A stretch of 64,000 bases of DNA. Source: Streptomyces sp. NRRL WC-3605. GTDB lineage: Bacteria > Actinomycetota > Actinomycetes > Streptomycetales > Streptomycetaceae. Below the pieces are notes generated by a model. That model ran no database searches. It saw only the letters and a list, made by a program, of their open reading frames with translations, and was not told the DNA's origin. Location: assembly GCF_001509795.1 (NCBI RefSeq), contig NZ_LLZN01000091.1, positions 1 through 64,000 of the forward strand, read 5' to 3'. Shown here piece after piece: positions 52,002 to 60,831 of this stretch. Positions within the stretch are counted from its first letter, which is position 1; each line of letters starts with the position of its first letter. The translations under genes were made by a program, and so were the position numbers.

Positions 52002-52709
52002 ATGCCCAGGCCACCGGAGAACGACGAGGCGATGAACGACGGCGACGCCGCGCACGACGGCTACGGCGGCCGAGTGGCCGCCCAGCAGGGCGGTCCGGCG
52101 ACGGACGGGCCGAGTGTGTACCACCCGCTGGCCGACGCCGCCCCGTCCTACGAGGAGTACGCCGATCCCGCCGCCGCACACGGCTGGCAGGACGCGTACG
52201 ACCGGACGGAGGAACTGCCCCGGACGCCGGGGGGTATTGCTGCGAACGGGGGAGCGCGGGCCGCGCGCGGGCGCCGGGGGACGCGCCGCAAGGAGCGCCC
52301 GCGTCCCTCGCGGCGGGTTCTGGTCTCGGCCGGGGCGGTGGGGGTCGTCTCCGCGGCGCTCGTGGCGGGCTTCTCCCTGTCCGGGTCGCCGTCCGACGAT
52401 GACTCCCGGGGCGGGAGGGAGCGGACGGGCCCGACCGCGGTGGATCCCGCGCAAAGCACGGAGGGGACGGGCGGCAGTGCGACGGCGTCCGGTACGCCCC
52501 TGAGCGGCGAAACACCGCGCACGAGCACCCCGGACGTGACGTCGTCCCCCTCCGCGCCGGCCACCGGGACCGGGGGCGGCGAGTCCTCGGCCCCCGCGGC
52601 GAGCACGGCCCCCGCGGCACCGACCGCAACGGCGACCGCGTCCGCGACGAGGGGCGGACGCGACGACCACCCCGGGCGTGGCCTCGGCATCACCAAGGGG
52701 CCCAGGTAG
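52002..52709 (+). CDS. Single-pass membrane protein with disordered Ser/Thr/Ala-rich tail
   Basis: A 235-residue protein. Residues 1-95 are acidic, hydrophilic and Tyr-containing (YHPLADAAPSYEEYADP); a basic stretch (RGRRGTRRKERPRPSRR) leads into one transmembrane helix (VLVSAGAVGVVSAALVAGFSL); about 105 exported residues rich in Ser, Thr, Ala, Gly follow. There is no enzymatic domain. TAAAAT (51988-51993), eight bases before the ATG, suggests a leaderless transcript. The topology parallels the Pro/Ala-rich protein at 6034-7602. Function unknown. Confidence 0.72.
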   Translation: MPRPPENDEAMNDGDAAHDGYGGRVAAQQGGPATDGPSVYHPLADAAPSYEEYADPAAAHGWQDAYDRTEELPRTPGGIAANGGARAARGRRGTRRKERPRPSRRVLVSAGAVGVVSAALVAGFSLSGSPSDDDSRGGRERTGPTAVDPAQSTEGTGGSATASGTPLSGETPRTSTPDVTSSPSAPATGTGGGESSAPAASTAPAAPTATATASATRGGRDDHPGRGLGITKGPR

Positions 52710-52913
52710 CCGTCGTCCGTCGCCGGCCGGGTGCGGTGTGCGCCGCCCCGCCTGTGGTGATCCGGCCACCCTCCCGTGGAGGTCCTGCGCCGCCCCGCCG
52801 AAACGTCCGGGATCCGGTGGTAGGGAAAGCCCTACGGCCCTACTCGCCGGTCACCTGGTCCTTGTGGGCACCCCCCTGCTGAATGAGAATGCGCATGACA
52901 AAAGCGCGGGTGG

Positions 52914-52929
52914 CCGGAGATCTCTCCGG
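52914..52929. promoter_or_regulatory. Inverted repeat upstream of the secreted protease gene
   Basis: CCGGAGA-N2-TCTCCGG, a seven-base inverted repeat ending 29 bases before the protease ATG. It may be an operator or a leader hairpin. Confidence 0.4.
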
Positions 52930-52958
52930 TCACCCTCCTCGTATGAGGGGACCCCCAC

Positions 52959-53888
52959 ATGAGAAAACCTCTCGGCGCCACCCTCCTCGCCCTGGCGATA
53001 GCCGGGGCCGGCGCCGCACCCGTGGCCGCGGCTCCCGCGGACACCGCGCAGTCCTTCGGCAAGGGTGCCGGGACGGGCTCGGTCACCTCGGTGGTCCGGG
53101 ACACCGTCGCCTCCGTCACCGCCGGTCTCGAACAGGCGCTCAAGCCGTCCGTCCGGGCCGTCGACTTCGCCGGCACCGTGGCACTCAGCAACTGTTCCGG
53201 CTCCGTCGTGCGCTTCCCGAAGTCGCAGGACAGCGACCCGGCGCTCGTCATGTCGAACGGCCACTGCCTGGAGACCGGCATGCCGGGCCCCGGCCAGGTC
53301 GTCGTCAACCGCGCGTCCAGCAGGACCTTCAGCCTGCTGAACTCGTCCGGCTCCAGGGTCGCCACCCTGCGGGCCAGCAAGATCGCATACGGCACCATGA
53401 CCGACACGGACGTGTCGATCTACCAGCTCACCTCCACCTACGCGCAGATCAAGAGCTCGACCGGGATCAGCGCGCTGACGGTGTCCGACACCCGTCCGGC
53501 CGCCGGCACCGCCATCACCGTCGCCTCCGGCTACTGGAAGCGGCTGTACAACTGCAACGTCGACGGGTTCGTGTACCGCCTGAAGGAAGGCGACTGGACC
53601 TTCAAGGACTCGGTCCGCTACACCTCCGCCTGCAACACCATCGGCGGCACCTCCGGCTCCCCGGTGATCGACCAGGCCACCAAGCAAGTCGTCGCCGTCA
53701 ACAACACCGGCAACGAGGACGGCCGGTCCTGCACGGTCAACAACCCGTGCGAGGTCGACGAGAACGGCCAGGTCACCGTCCGCCAGGGCATCAACTACGC
53801 CCAGCAGACGTACCAGATCCCCGCCTGCTTCGGCACCGGCAACCAGCTGAACCTGAGCGCGAGCGGCTGCGTCCTGCCCAAGCCGTGA
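52959..53888 (+). CDS. Secreted trypsin-like serine protease
   Basis: A 309-residue exported protease. A signal peptide ends near residue 25 (APVAAAPA); a pro-region of about 45 residues follows. The catalytic triad is His102 (SNGHC), Asp151 (TDTDVSIYQL) and Ser232 (GTSGSPV). Six cysteines lie in the mature part, consistent with disulfides (CSGS/GHC, YNCN/SAC, SCTVNNPC). It belongs to the chymotrypsin fold but is outside the SGPA-SGPB group by length. The ATG follows GAGGGGACCCCCAC. It is convergent with the deacylase gene. Confidence 0.88.
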   Translation: MRKPLGATLLALAIAGAGAAPVAAAPADTAQSFGKGAGTGSVTSVVRDTVASVTAGLEQALKPSVRAVDFAGTVALSNCSGSVVRFPKSQDSDPALVMSNGHCLETGMPGPGQVVVNRASSRTFSLLNSSGSRVATLRASKIAYGTMTDTDVSIYQLTSTYAQIKSSTGISALTVSDTRPAAGTAITVASGYWKRLYNCNVDGFVYRLKEGDWTFKDSVRYTSACNTIGGTSGSPVIDQATKQVVAVNNTGNEDGRSCTVNNPCEVDENGQVTVRQGINYAQQTYQIPACFGTGNQLNLSASGCVLPKP

Positions 53889-53903
53889 CCGGCGGTACGC
53901 CCT

Positions 53904-55511
53904 CTAGCCGGTCCTGCGGACCGCCCGTCCCGCCAGAACGTCCGTGCGGCGGCCGTCCTCGATGACGAAACGGCCGTCCACGAGCACATGCGGGATGCCC
54001 GTCGGTGGCGTGCGCGGCTCCTCGAACGTGGAGCCCGCCGCCACCGTCTCCGGGTCGAACAGCACCAGGTCCGCCCGGTAGCCCTCGCGGACCAGGCCCC
54101 GGTCCGGCAGGCGCAGCCGCGCCGCCGGGCGCGAGGTCAGATGCGCCACGCACTCCTCCAGCGACAGCACCCCCAACTCCCGCACGTAGTGCCCGAGATA
54201 GTGCGGGAAGGTGCCGTACGCACGCGGATGCGGCTTGCTGCCCTGCAGGATGCCGTCGGAACCGCCCGTGTGGACGCGGTGCCGCATGATGGCCCGGACG
54301 TTCTCCTCGTGGCCGACGTGCTGCAGGATCGTCGTGCCGAGCCGGTCCTCCAGGAGCAGCCGGCGCGCGGTCGTCCACGGCTCCTCGCCGCGCGCGTCCG
54401 CCGTCTCCCGGACCGTGCGGCCGACGTGGTCCGCCAGCGCGGGTTCGCCCACCCCCGAGATCTCGATCGTCTCCCACTCCACGGGCACCCCGTGGCAGCC
54501 GTCCGCGCCGACGACCTCCAGATGGTGCCGGATCCGCTCGGCCGTCGCGTCGTCCGCGAGCCGCGCGAGCACCGCCTCGGGCCCGCCCTCACTCGCCCAG
54601 CTCGGCAGCAGGGCGACCAGGGTCGTGCAGCCGGGGGTGTACGGGTAGGTGTCGAGGCTGATGTCGGCGCCCTCGTCGAGCGCCTTGTCCAGCAGGGACA
54701 GCAGCTCCGGGGCGCGGCCCCGGTTCACGCCGAAGTTCATGGTCGCGTGGGCGAGATGCAGCGCGCAGCCCGCCTCCCGGGTCAGCGCCACCATCTCCTC
54801 GTACGCCTCGAGCGCCCCGGCCCCGTAGGAGCGGTGGTGCGGGCAGTAGTAGCCGCCGTACTGTGCCACGACCCGGCACAGCTCGGTCAGTTCGGCGTCC
54901 CGCGCGTACATGCCCGGCGTGTACGTCAGCCCCGACGACAGGCCGACCGCGCCCTGCTCCAGGCCCTCGGCGACCAGGGCGCGCATCCGGTCCAGCTCGG
55001 CCGGTGTCGCCTCGCGGTCCTCCCAGCCGACGACGAGCGCCCGGACCGTGCCCTGCGGGATGAGATACGCGGCGTTCACCGCGACGCCCCGGTCGAGGCG
55101 GTCCAGGTACTCGCCGACGGACCGCCAGTCGAAGTCGATGTCGTCGCCCGGGCCGTTCCAGCCGGCGATCGCGCGCCGCACCTCGCCCAGGGTGCGGTCG
55201 TCGACGGGCGCGTACGACAGCCCGTCCTGGCCGAGCACCTCCAGGGTGACGCCCTGGGCGGCCTTGGCGCTGTGGTCGGGGTCCCGCAGCAGCGCCAGGT
55301 CGCTGTGGGCGTGCATGTCGACGAAGCCGGGGGAGAGGACCAGCCCCTCCGCGTCCAGCTCACGGCGCGCCTTCGGCCGCTGGCAGCCGGCCGCGGCGGC
55401 CTCCTGGACGATCGACACGATCCTGCCGCGGTCCACGACCACGTCGGCGCGGTAGGACGGACCCCCGCTGCCGTCGACGACGTCGGCGTCCCGGATGACG
55501 AGCTCTTCCAC
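53904..55511 (-). CDS. N-acyl-D-amino-acid deacylase (D-aminoacylase) family amidohydrolase
   Basis: A 535-residue TIM-barrel amidohydrolase with the beta-strand 1 metal motif at His67 and His69 (FVDMHAHSDL), YCPHHRSYG and LHLAHATMN further His sites, and the late Asp in HTGGSDG. It should release free D-amino acids from N-acyl forms. Position 96, where D-aminoacylases have the metal-ligand Cys (GNCG), is Asp here (GQDG). The start is GTG. It follows the D-serine-dehydratase-like gene by 13 bases in one operon. I recall that an S. coelicolor homologue was shown to deacylate N-acyl-D-amino acids. Confidence 0.9.
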   Translation of the reverse strand: MEELVIRDADVVDGSGGPSYRADVVVDRGRIVSIVQEAAAAGCQRPKARRELDAEGLVLSPGFVDMHAHSDLALLRDPDHSAKAAQGVTLEVLGQDGLSYAPVDDRTLGEVRRAIAGWNGPGDDIDFDWRSVGEYLDRLDRGVAVNAAYLIPQGTVRALVVGWEDREATPAELDRMRALVAEGLEQGAVGLSSGLTYTPGMYARDAELTELCRVVAQYGGYYCPHHRSYGAGALEAYEEMVALTREAGCALHLAHATMNFGVNRGRAPELLSLLDKALDEGADISLDTYPYTPGCTTLVALLPSWASEGGPEAVLARLADDATAERIRHHLEVVGADGCHGVPVEWETIEISGVGEPALADHVGRTVRETADARGEEPWTTARRLLLEDRLGTTILQHVGHEENVRAIMRHRVHTGGSDGILQGSKPHPRAYGTFPHYLGHYVRELGVLSLEECVAHLTSRPAARLRLPDRGLVREGYRADLVLFDPETVAAGSTFEEPRTPPTGIPHVLVDGRFVIEDGRRTDVLAGRAVRRTG

Positions 55512-55524
55512 GACCGGCCCCTCC

Positions 55525-56793
55525 TCAGAAGAACGTGCGGATGTAGTCGACGACCGTCCCGTCCGCCTCGGCGAGCGGGATCAGCTGCCACTTGTCGAAC
55601 GCCGTGCACGGGTGGGACAGTCCCAGGCCGAGCCAGTCCCCGGCCTCCAGGTCCGCCTCCCCGGTCGTCTCCAGCCAGGCGTGCTGGTCGGACAGCGCGG
55701 TCACGGTGACCCCGGTGGCGGGGCGTTCCACGCCGTCCCGGCGGACCACCTGGGCGACCGGCAGATCGAGGTCGTACGCCGCGTCGCGCTTGCCGGCGTT
55801 GACGAAGGCCTGCCCGGAGGAGGGGCGGGAGACGACCTGCGCCCACAGCCGGAACGCGGGCTCCAGGGCGCCCTCCTGGGGGACCCGGTTGAACGGGGTG
55901 AGCTCGCGGTAGTGGCCGTCGTCGTGCGAGACGTACGCGCCCGAGCGCAGCAGCTTCAGCACGGGCGCGGACAGGCCGGGGATCTCGCCGAACACGTCGG
56001 CCACCGCGTCGAACCAGGCGCTGCCGCCCGCGCTCACGACGATCTCGTCCAGCCCCGCGAACCGGCCCGCCTTGTCGAAGGACACCGCCAGCGCCACCAG
56101 CCGGCGCAGCCAGGCGCGCACCCGCTCCGGGTCCGCCCGCGGGACCTCGCCCTCGTACCCGGCGACCCCGACGAGGCGGAGCGTGTCCGTGGCGGCCACC
56201 GCGTCCGCGACGGCCGCGCACTCCTCGTCCGTACGGACCCCGGTGCGCGCGCCCTCGCCGGCCGCCAGCTCCACCACGACGTCCAGCGGTCGTCCGGCCC
56301 CGGCGGCCCGCAGCGCGGCGTCCATGAGCCGTACGCCGGACACGGAGTCGACGTAGCAGACGAGGCGGAACGCGGGGTCGGCCAGCTCGCCGGCGATCCA
56401 GCGCAGGGCGGAGGCGTCCACGAGCTCGTTGGCGAGGAAGACCCGCCGCACGCCGAACGCCCGGGCCACGCGCACCTGGTGGGGCACGGCGAGCGTGATG
56501 CCCCAGGCGCCGCGCTCGATCTGCCGCTGGAAGAGCTGCGGGGCCATCGAGGTCTTGCCGTGCGGGGCGAACGCGAGGCGGTGACGGTCGGCGTACGTCT
56601 CCATCAGGGCGAGGTTGTGCTCCAGGCGCTCGGCGGAGAGCGCGAGCACCGGGGTGGTGAAGCCGCCGGTGAAGAGGTTGCGCCGCTGGGCGGCCAGCTC
56701 CCCGACGGTCAGGCCGTCGGCGTCGGGCGGGAGGCCCTTGAAGCGGTGGTCGACGCGCTCCTCGGACAGGCGGGCCAGCGCCTCGTTCCCCAT
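55525..56793 (-). CDS. D-serine dehydratase-like / amino acid deaminase, alanine-racemase fold
   Basis: A 422-residue fold-type III PLP enzyme. The Schiff-base lysine is in FAPHGKTSMAPQLF; the C-terminal domain has HPCTAFDKW (His394, Cys396), the His-x-Cys zinc site of eukaryotic-type D-serine dehydratases. It should dehydrate D-serine or a similar D-hydroxy amino acid to the 2-oxo acid and ammonia by way of a reactive enamine. ATG at 56793 follows AGGGAGGTTCC. It leads an operon with the deacylase and is divergent from the kinase-IclR-RidA-GntP operon. Confidence 0.9.
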   Translation of the reverse strand: MGNEALARLSEERVDHRFKGLPPDADGLTVGELAAQRRNLFTGGFTTPVLALSAERLEHNLALMETYADRHRLAFAPHGKTSMAPQLFQRQIERGAWGITLAVPHQVRVARAFGVRRVFLANELVDASALRWIAGELADPAFRLVCYVDSVSGVRLMDAALRAAGAGRPLDVVVELAAGEGARTGVRTDEECAAVADAVAATDTLRLVGVAGYEGEVPRADPERVRAWLRRLVALAVSFDKAGRFAGLDEIVVSAGGSAWFDAVADVFGEIPGLSAPVLKLLRSGAYVSHDDGHYRELTPFNRVPQEGALEPAFRLWAQVVSRPSSGQAFVNAGKRDAAYDLDLPVAQVVRRDGVERPATGVTVTALSDQHAWLETTGEADLEAGDWLGLGLSHPCTAFDKWQLIPLAEADGTVVDYIRTFF

Positions 56794-56815
56794 GGAACCT
56801 CCCTGATCAGTGGCG

Positions 56816-56836
56816 TTGCAGTGAGTGCAACACTCA
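56816..56836. promoter_or_regulatory. Nested palindromes in the divergent D-amino-acid promoter region
   Basis: TTGCA-N5-TGCAA (56816-56830) and TGAGTG-CAA-CACTCA (56822-56836) overlap, 23 bases before the dehydratase-like ATG and about 95 bases before the kinase GTG. Palindromes of about 15 bases are typical of IclR operators, and an IclR gene lies in the divergent operon. Confidence 0.6.
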
Positions 56837-56931
56837 TTGCGTATTTCGCTTGTCGCTGTCTAACATCTCGGCCAACCGCGGGTCAACGGAACCGCGGATC
56901 CGCCCGCCCAAGGTCTGGAGCTACGACGATC

Positions 56932-57984
56932 GTGACCCCCACCGGACCCCGCAATGCCCCCGGCGTCGTGGACGTCGTCGCGCTCGGCGAGTCCATGGTC
57001 ACGTTCCTGCCGTCGCGGCCGGGACGCCTCGCCGACGTCCCCTCGTTCGAGCGGGCCATCGGCGGCGCAGAGTCCAACGTGGCCTGCGGGCTCGCCGCCG
57101 CCGGGCACCCGGTGCGCTGGGTGAGCCGGGTCGGTGCCGACGGGTTCGGCGACCACCTCGTGGAGACCATCGGCGGGCACGGCGTCGACGTCTCGGCCGT
57201 GCGCCGCGACCCCGCCCGCCCGACCGGCGTCTACTTCCGCACCGCCGGCGACCGGGCCACCGACGCGCACGAGGTCGCCTACTACCGGGCCGGATCGGCC
57301 GCGTCCGCCATGTCCGTCGACAACGTCGACCTCGGCGCCGTGCGCGCGGGACGCGTCCTGCACCTGTCCGGTATCACCGCCGCGCTCTCGGGCACCTGCC
57401 TGGACCTGCTGCGCGAGCTGACCGCACCGCGCGAGGACCGCCCGCTGGTCTCCTTCGACGTCAACCACCGGCCCGGCCTGTGGCGGGACGCCGGCGGCCC
57501 CGCCGTGCTGCTGGACCTCGCCCGCGCCGCGGACCTCGTGTTCGTGGGCGCCGACGAGGCGCAGGACGCCTGGGGCGTCACCGGCGGCCCCGAGGCGATC
57601 CGCGCCGCGCTGCCCGAACCGCCGCTGTTGGTGGTGAAGGACGGCCCGCGCGGGGCTACCGCCTTCGACCGCGCCGCACGCCCCGCCGTGCATGTGCCGG
57701 CCCCCGCGGTGCGGGTCGCCGCCGCGACCGGGGCCGGGGACGCCTTCGCCGCCGGGTTCCTCTCCGCCACCCTGCGCGGCCTCCCGCTGCGCGACCGGCT
57801 GCGCCACGGGCACCTGTGGGCCGCCGCCACCCTGACGAGCCCCGCCGACCTCGCCGCGCCCCCCGCCCGCGACACCGCCGACGCCCTGGTGGCCCTCGAC
57901 GACGCGGGGTGGGAGAAACTTCGACTCGGCCACGGCCGGACCCACACCGCGGACCGGGCCGACGAGGAGGTACCCACGCCATGA
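56932..57984 (+). CDS. PfkB-family sugar kinase (2-keto-3-deoxygluconate kinase-like)
   Basis: A 350-residue ribokinase-fold kinase. GESMVTFLP and GGAESNVACGLAA are the N-terminal substrate motif; VKDGPRGA and AATGAGDAFAAGFL carry the anion hole and catalytic Asp. The closest recognised type is 2-keto-3-deoxygluconate kinase. The link to D-amino-acid genes is puzzling: it may phosphorylate a sugar acid released with, or imported by, the same system. GTG at 56932 with GGAG 12 bases upstream. Its stop overlaps the IclR ATG (ATGA). Confidence 0.88.
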   Translation: MTPTGPRNAPGVVDVVALGESMVTFLPSRPGRLADVPSFERAIGGAESNVACGLAAAGHPVRWVSRVGADGFGDHLVETIGGHGVDVSAVRRDPARPTGVYFRTAGDRATDAHEVAYYRAGSAASAMSVDNVDLGAVRAGRVLHLSGITAALSGTCLDLLRELTAPREDRPLVSFDVNHRPGLWRDAGGPAVLLDLARAADLVFVGADEAQDAWGVTGGPEAIRAALPEPPLLVVKDGPRGATAFDRAARPAVHVPAPAVRVAAATGAGDAFAAGFLSATLRGLPLRDRLRHGHLWAAATLTSPADLAAPPARDTADALVALDDAGWEKLRLGHGRTHTADRADEEVPTP

Positions 57985-58742
57985 GCCAGACCGTCGACCG
58001 CGCGCTGAGCATCCTGCCGCTGCTCGCCGAGGGCCCCGCCGACCTGGGCAAGGTCGCCGAGCGGCTCGGCGTCCACAAGTCCACCGCGCTGCGGCTGCTG
58101 CGCACCCTGCACGAACACGGCATGGTCTACCGTCAGTCCGACCAGCGCTACCGGCTCGGCGCCCGCCTCATCGCCCTCGCCCAGGAGGCGATGGAGAACC
58201 TCGACATCCGCGGGATCGCCCACCCCCACCTCGTCCGGCTGAACGAGCAGTGCGGGCACACCGTGCACCTCGCCGTCTACGAGGAGGACGAGGTGCTCTA
58301 CATCGACAAGGTCGAGAGCCGCTATCCCGTACGGATGTACTCGCGGATCGGCAAGCCCGTCGCCATCACCGTCGCGGCCGTCGCCAAACTGCTCCTCGCC
58401 GACCTGCCCGAGCACGAGCGCCGGGCCCTCGCCGAACAGCTCGACTACCCCCTGTACACGTCCCGTTCCACCCCCAACGCCCCCGCCTTCCTGCGGGAGT
58501 TGGACAAGGTCCGCGAACAGGGCTGGGCCACCGACCTCGGCGGCCACGAGGAGTCCATCAACTGCGTCGCGGCGCCCATCCGCGGGGCGGACGGCCGGGT
58601 CGTCGCCGCGATGTCCGTGTCCGCGCCCAACGTCGTCGTCACCGCCGACGAACTCCTCACCCTGCTCCCGCTCGTGCGCCGCACCGCCGACGCCATCAGT
58701 GGCGAGTACTCCGGCAGAACCCCAGCGAAGGACACCCCATGA
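57981..58742 (+). CDS. IclR-family transcriptional regulator
   Basis: A 253-residue regulator with an N-terminal winged helix (DLGKVAERLGVHKSTALRLLRTLHEHGMV) and a C-terminal IclR effector-binding GAF-like domain (TVHLAVYEEDEVLYIDKVES, GWATDLGGHEESINCVAAPIRG). It is coupled to the kinase upstream and RidA downstream by four-base overlaps. It likely governs both arms of the locus from the palindromes at 56816-56836. Effector unknown. Confidence 0.93.
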   Translation: MSQTVDRALSILPLLAEGPADLGKVAERLGVHKSTALRLLRTLHEHGMVYRQSDQRYRLGARLIALAQEAMENLDIRGIAHPHLVRLNEQCGHTVHLAVYEEDEVLYIDKVESRYPVRMYSRIGKPVAITVAAVAKLLLADLPEHERRALAEQLDYPLYTSRSTPNAPAFLRELDKVREQGWATDLGGHEESINCVAAPIRGADGRVVAAMSVSAPNVVVTADELLTLLPLVRRTADAISGEYSGRTPAKDTP

Positions 58743-59149
58743 CCGACAAGACCGCGCTCACCCCGAAGACCCACACCACCCCGCCCGCGAAGTTCTCCCA
58801 CGGGGTGCGCAAGGGCAACATCCTCCAGGTCGCCGGCCAGGTCGGCTTCCTCCCCGCCGTCGAGGGCCAGGCCCCCACGCCCGCCGGTCCCACCCTGCGC
58901 GAGCAGACCCTCCAGACCCTCGCCAACGTCAAGGCGATCCTCGAGGAGGGCGGCGCCTCCTGGGACGACGTCATGATGATCCGCGTCTATCTGACGGACG
59001 TGGACCACTTCGCCGAGATGAACGCGCTCTACAACGCCTACTTCGAGGAGCAGGGCCTCACCCAGCCGCCCGCCGCCCGCACGACCGTTTACGTCGGTCT
59101 GCCCGCGGGGCTCCTCATCGAGATCGACGCGCTGGCCGTCCTCGGCTGA
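58739..59149 (+). CDS. RidA-family enamine/imine deaminase
   Basis: A 136-residue YjgF/YER057c/UK114 protein: FSHGVRKGNILQVAGQVGFLP, VKAILEEGGASWDDVMMIRVYLTDV, and the active-site arginine Arg114 in ARTTVYVGLP, which is the marker of hydrolytic RidA members. It hydrolyses reactive 2-aminoacrylate-type intermediates made by PLP dehydratases, which fits the D-serine-dehydratase-like enzyme across the divergent promoter. The start ATG overlaps the IclR stop. Confidence 0.92.
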   Translation: MTDKTALTPKTHTTPPAKFSHGVRKGNILQVAGQVGFLPAVEGQAPTPAGPTLREQTLQTLANVKAILEEGGASWDDVMMIRVYLTDVDHFAEMNALYNAYFEEQGLTQPPAARTTVYVGLPAGLLIEIDALAVLG

Positions 59150-59183
59150 CGCCTCCCTCTCCCCGCCCGCCGCACCCCCCGCA

Positions 59184-59220
59184 CGGCACGGCGCCCGCCC
59201 ACCCCCGCGACGCCGTGCCG
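59184..59220 (+). terminator. Hairpin between RidA and the GntP-family permease
   Basis: CGGCACGGCG and CGCCGTGCCG form a 10-base perfect stem with a 17-base loop in the 120-base gap. It may reduce read-through so that less permease than upstream enzyme is made. Confidence 0.6.
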
Positions 59221-59269
59221 CGATGCCCCCTGCCCGAAAGCCGGATGCACCCACCCCGAGGACCCCCGC

Positions 59270-60754
59270 ATGCCCCCTTCGTTCCTTCCGCTCGCCGCGT
59301 CGGCACCCGAGACACCCCCGCACACCGGCGGTCTGCTGCACCTGATCGACGGCACGGCCGGACTGCTCACGGTCGCCGCCCTCGGCATCGCGCTGCTGCT
59401 CTACCTGATCATCAAGGTGCGGCTCCAGCCCTTCGTCGCGCTGCTCGCGGTCTCCATAGCCGTCGGCCTGATGGCCGGCCTGTCCGTCACCGAACTCTTC
59501 GGCACCGTCCAGCGGTCCGACGCGGTGTCGACCATCGAGTCCGGCATGGGCGGCATCCTCGGCCATGTCGCCATCATCATCGGCCTCGGCACCATGCTCG
59601 GCGCCATCCTCGAAGTCAGCGGCGGAGCCGAGGTGCTGGCGTCCCGTCTGCTGCGGCTCTTCGGGGAGCGGCGGGCCCCGCTCGCGATGGGCGTGACCGG
59701 CCTGATCTTCGGCATCCCGGTCTTCTTCGACGTCGGCATCTTCGTCCTCGCGCCACTCGTCTACGCCGCCGCCAAGCGCTCGGGCAAATCGATCCTGCTG
59801 TACTGCCTGCCGCTGCTCGCGGGCCTGTCGATGACCCACGCCTTCCTGCCCCCGCACCCCGGCCCGGTGGCCGCGGCCGGTCTGCTCCACGTCGAGCTGG
59901 GCTGGGTCATCCTCATGGGCGTCGTCTGCGGCATCCCCGCCGTGCTCGCCGCGTGGGCGTACGCGGCCTGGATCGGACGCCGCGTCTTCGTCGCCGTGCC
60001 GCAGGACATGGTCGAGGCGGCCCAGGAGGCCCGGGAGGCGGTCCTCGCCGAGCAGCGGGCGGCCGGGGTGGAGCCCCGGGAGAAGCCCGTGCCGCTCGGT
60101 ACGGTCCTCGGGATCATCGGCACGCCTCTGGTGCTGATCCTCGCCGCGACGTTCTCCTCGATCGGCCTGGACCCGTCCACCGTCCGCTCGGTGATCGAGT
60201 TCTTCGGGCACCCGTTCGTCGCCCTGACGATCGCCCTGCTCCTCGCGTACTACCTGCTGGGCATCCGGCGCGGCTGGTCCCGCAAGTCCCTGGAGACGGT
60301 GTCGACTTCCTCCCTGAAGCCGGTCGGCAACATCCTGCTGGTCGTCGGCGCGGGCGGTGTATTCGGCGCCGTCCTCAAGGCCAGCGGCGTCGCCCAGGCC
60401 CTGTCGGACACCTTCAACGACGTGGGCCTGCCGGTCATCGTGCTGTCGTACCTGATCTCGCTGGTGCTGCGGGTCGCCCAGGGCTCCGCGACGGTCGCCA
60501 TCGTCACCACGGCGGGAATCGTCGCGCCCCTGCTCTCCGAGGGCGACCACTCCCAGGCGTTCGTCGCCCTGGTCATCATGGCCGTCTCGGCCGGCTCGAT
60601 CTTCGCCTCGCACGTCAACGACGGCGGATTCTGGATCGTGGCCAAGTACTTCGGCATCACCGAGCGGGACACGCTGAAGTCGTGGACGGTCCTGGAGAGC
60701 GTCCTGTCACTGGCCGGGTTCGCGGTGGCTGCGGTGCTCAGCCTGTTCGTGTAG
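59270..60754 (+). CDS. GntP-family permease (gluconate or D-serine type)
   Basis: A 494-residue transporter with 12 or more hydrophobic helices. GGILGHVAIIIGLGTMLGAILEVSGGAE, GIPVFFDVGIFVLAPLVYA, HAFLPPHPGPVA and SATVAIVTTAGIVAPLL are conserved in GntP/DsdX proteins, which are proton symporters of gluconate, related sugar acids or D-serine. With the neighbours encoding a D-serine-dehydratase-like enzyme and RidA, a D-serine or D-amino-acid role is attractive; the kinase would instead suggest a sugar acid. ATG at 59270 follows GAGGACCCCCGC. Confidence 0.9.
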   Translation: MPPSFLPLAASAPETPPHTGGLLHLIDGTAGLLTVAALGIALLLYLIIKVRLQPFVALLAVSIAVGLMAGLSVTELFGTVQRSDAVSTIESGMGGILGHVAIIIGLGTMLGAILEVSGGAEVLASRLLRLFGERRAPLAMGVTGLIFGIPVFFDVGIFVLAPLVYAAAKRSGKSILLYCLPLLAGLSMTHAFLPPHPGPVAAAGLLHVELGWVILMGVVCGIPAVLAAWAYAAWIGRRVFVAVPQDMVEAAQEAREAVLAEQRAAGVEPREKPVPLGTVLGIIGTPLVLILAATFSSIGLDPSTVRSVIEFFGHPFVALTIALLLAYYLLGIRRGWSRKSLETVSTSSLKPVGNILLVVGAGGVFGAVLKASGVAQALSDTFNDVGLPVIVLSYLISLVLRVAQGSATVAIVTTAGIVAPLLSEGDHSQAFVALVIMAVSAGSIFASHVNDGGFWIVAKYFGITERDTLKSWTVLESVLSLAGFAVAAVLSLFV

Positions 60755-60831
60755 TCCCGCGTCTCGCGGGTCGGTAACGATGCGGGGGCTGGTTGCGCGG
60801 AGCACAGGGTTGTCGACCATACTGCTCGGCT

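Noticed and set aside
52880..52900. Possible Zur or iron-regulator box upstream of the secreted protease
   Set aside because: The short AATGAGAATGCGCATGAC stretch shares only a few bases with known metal boxes and is not properly symmetric.
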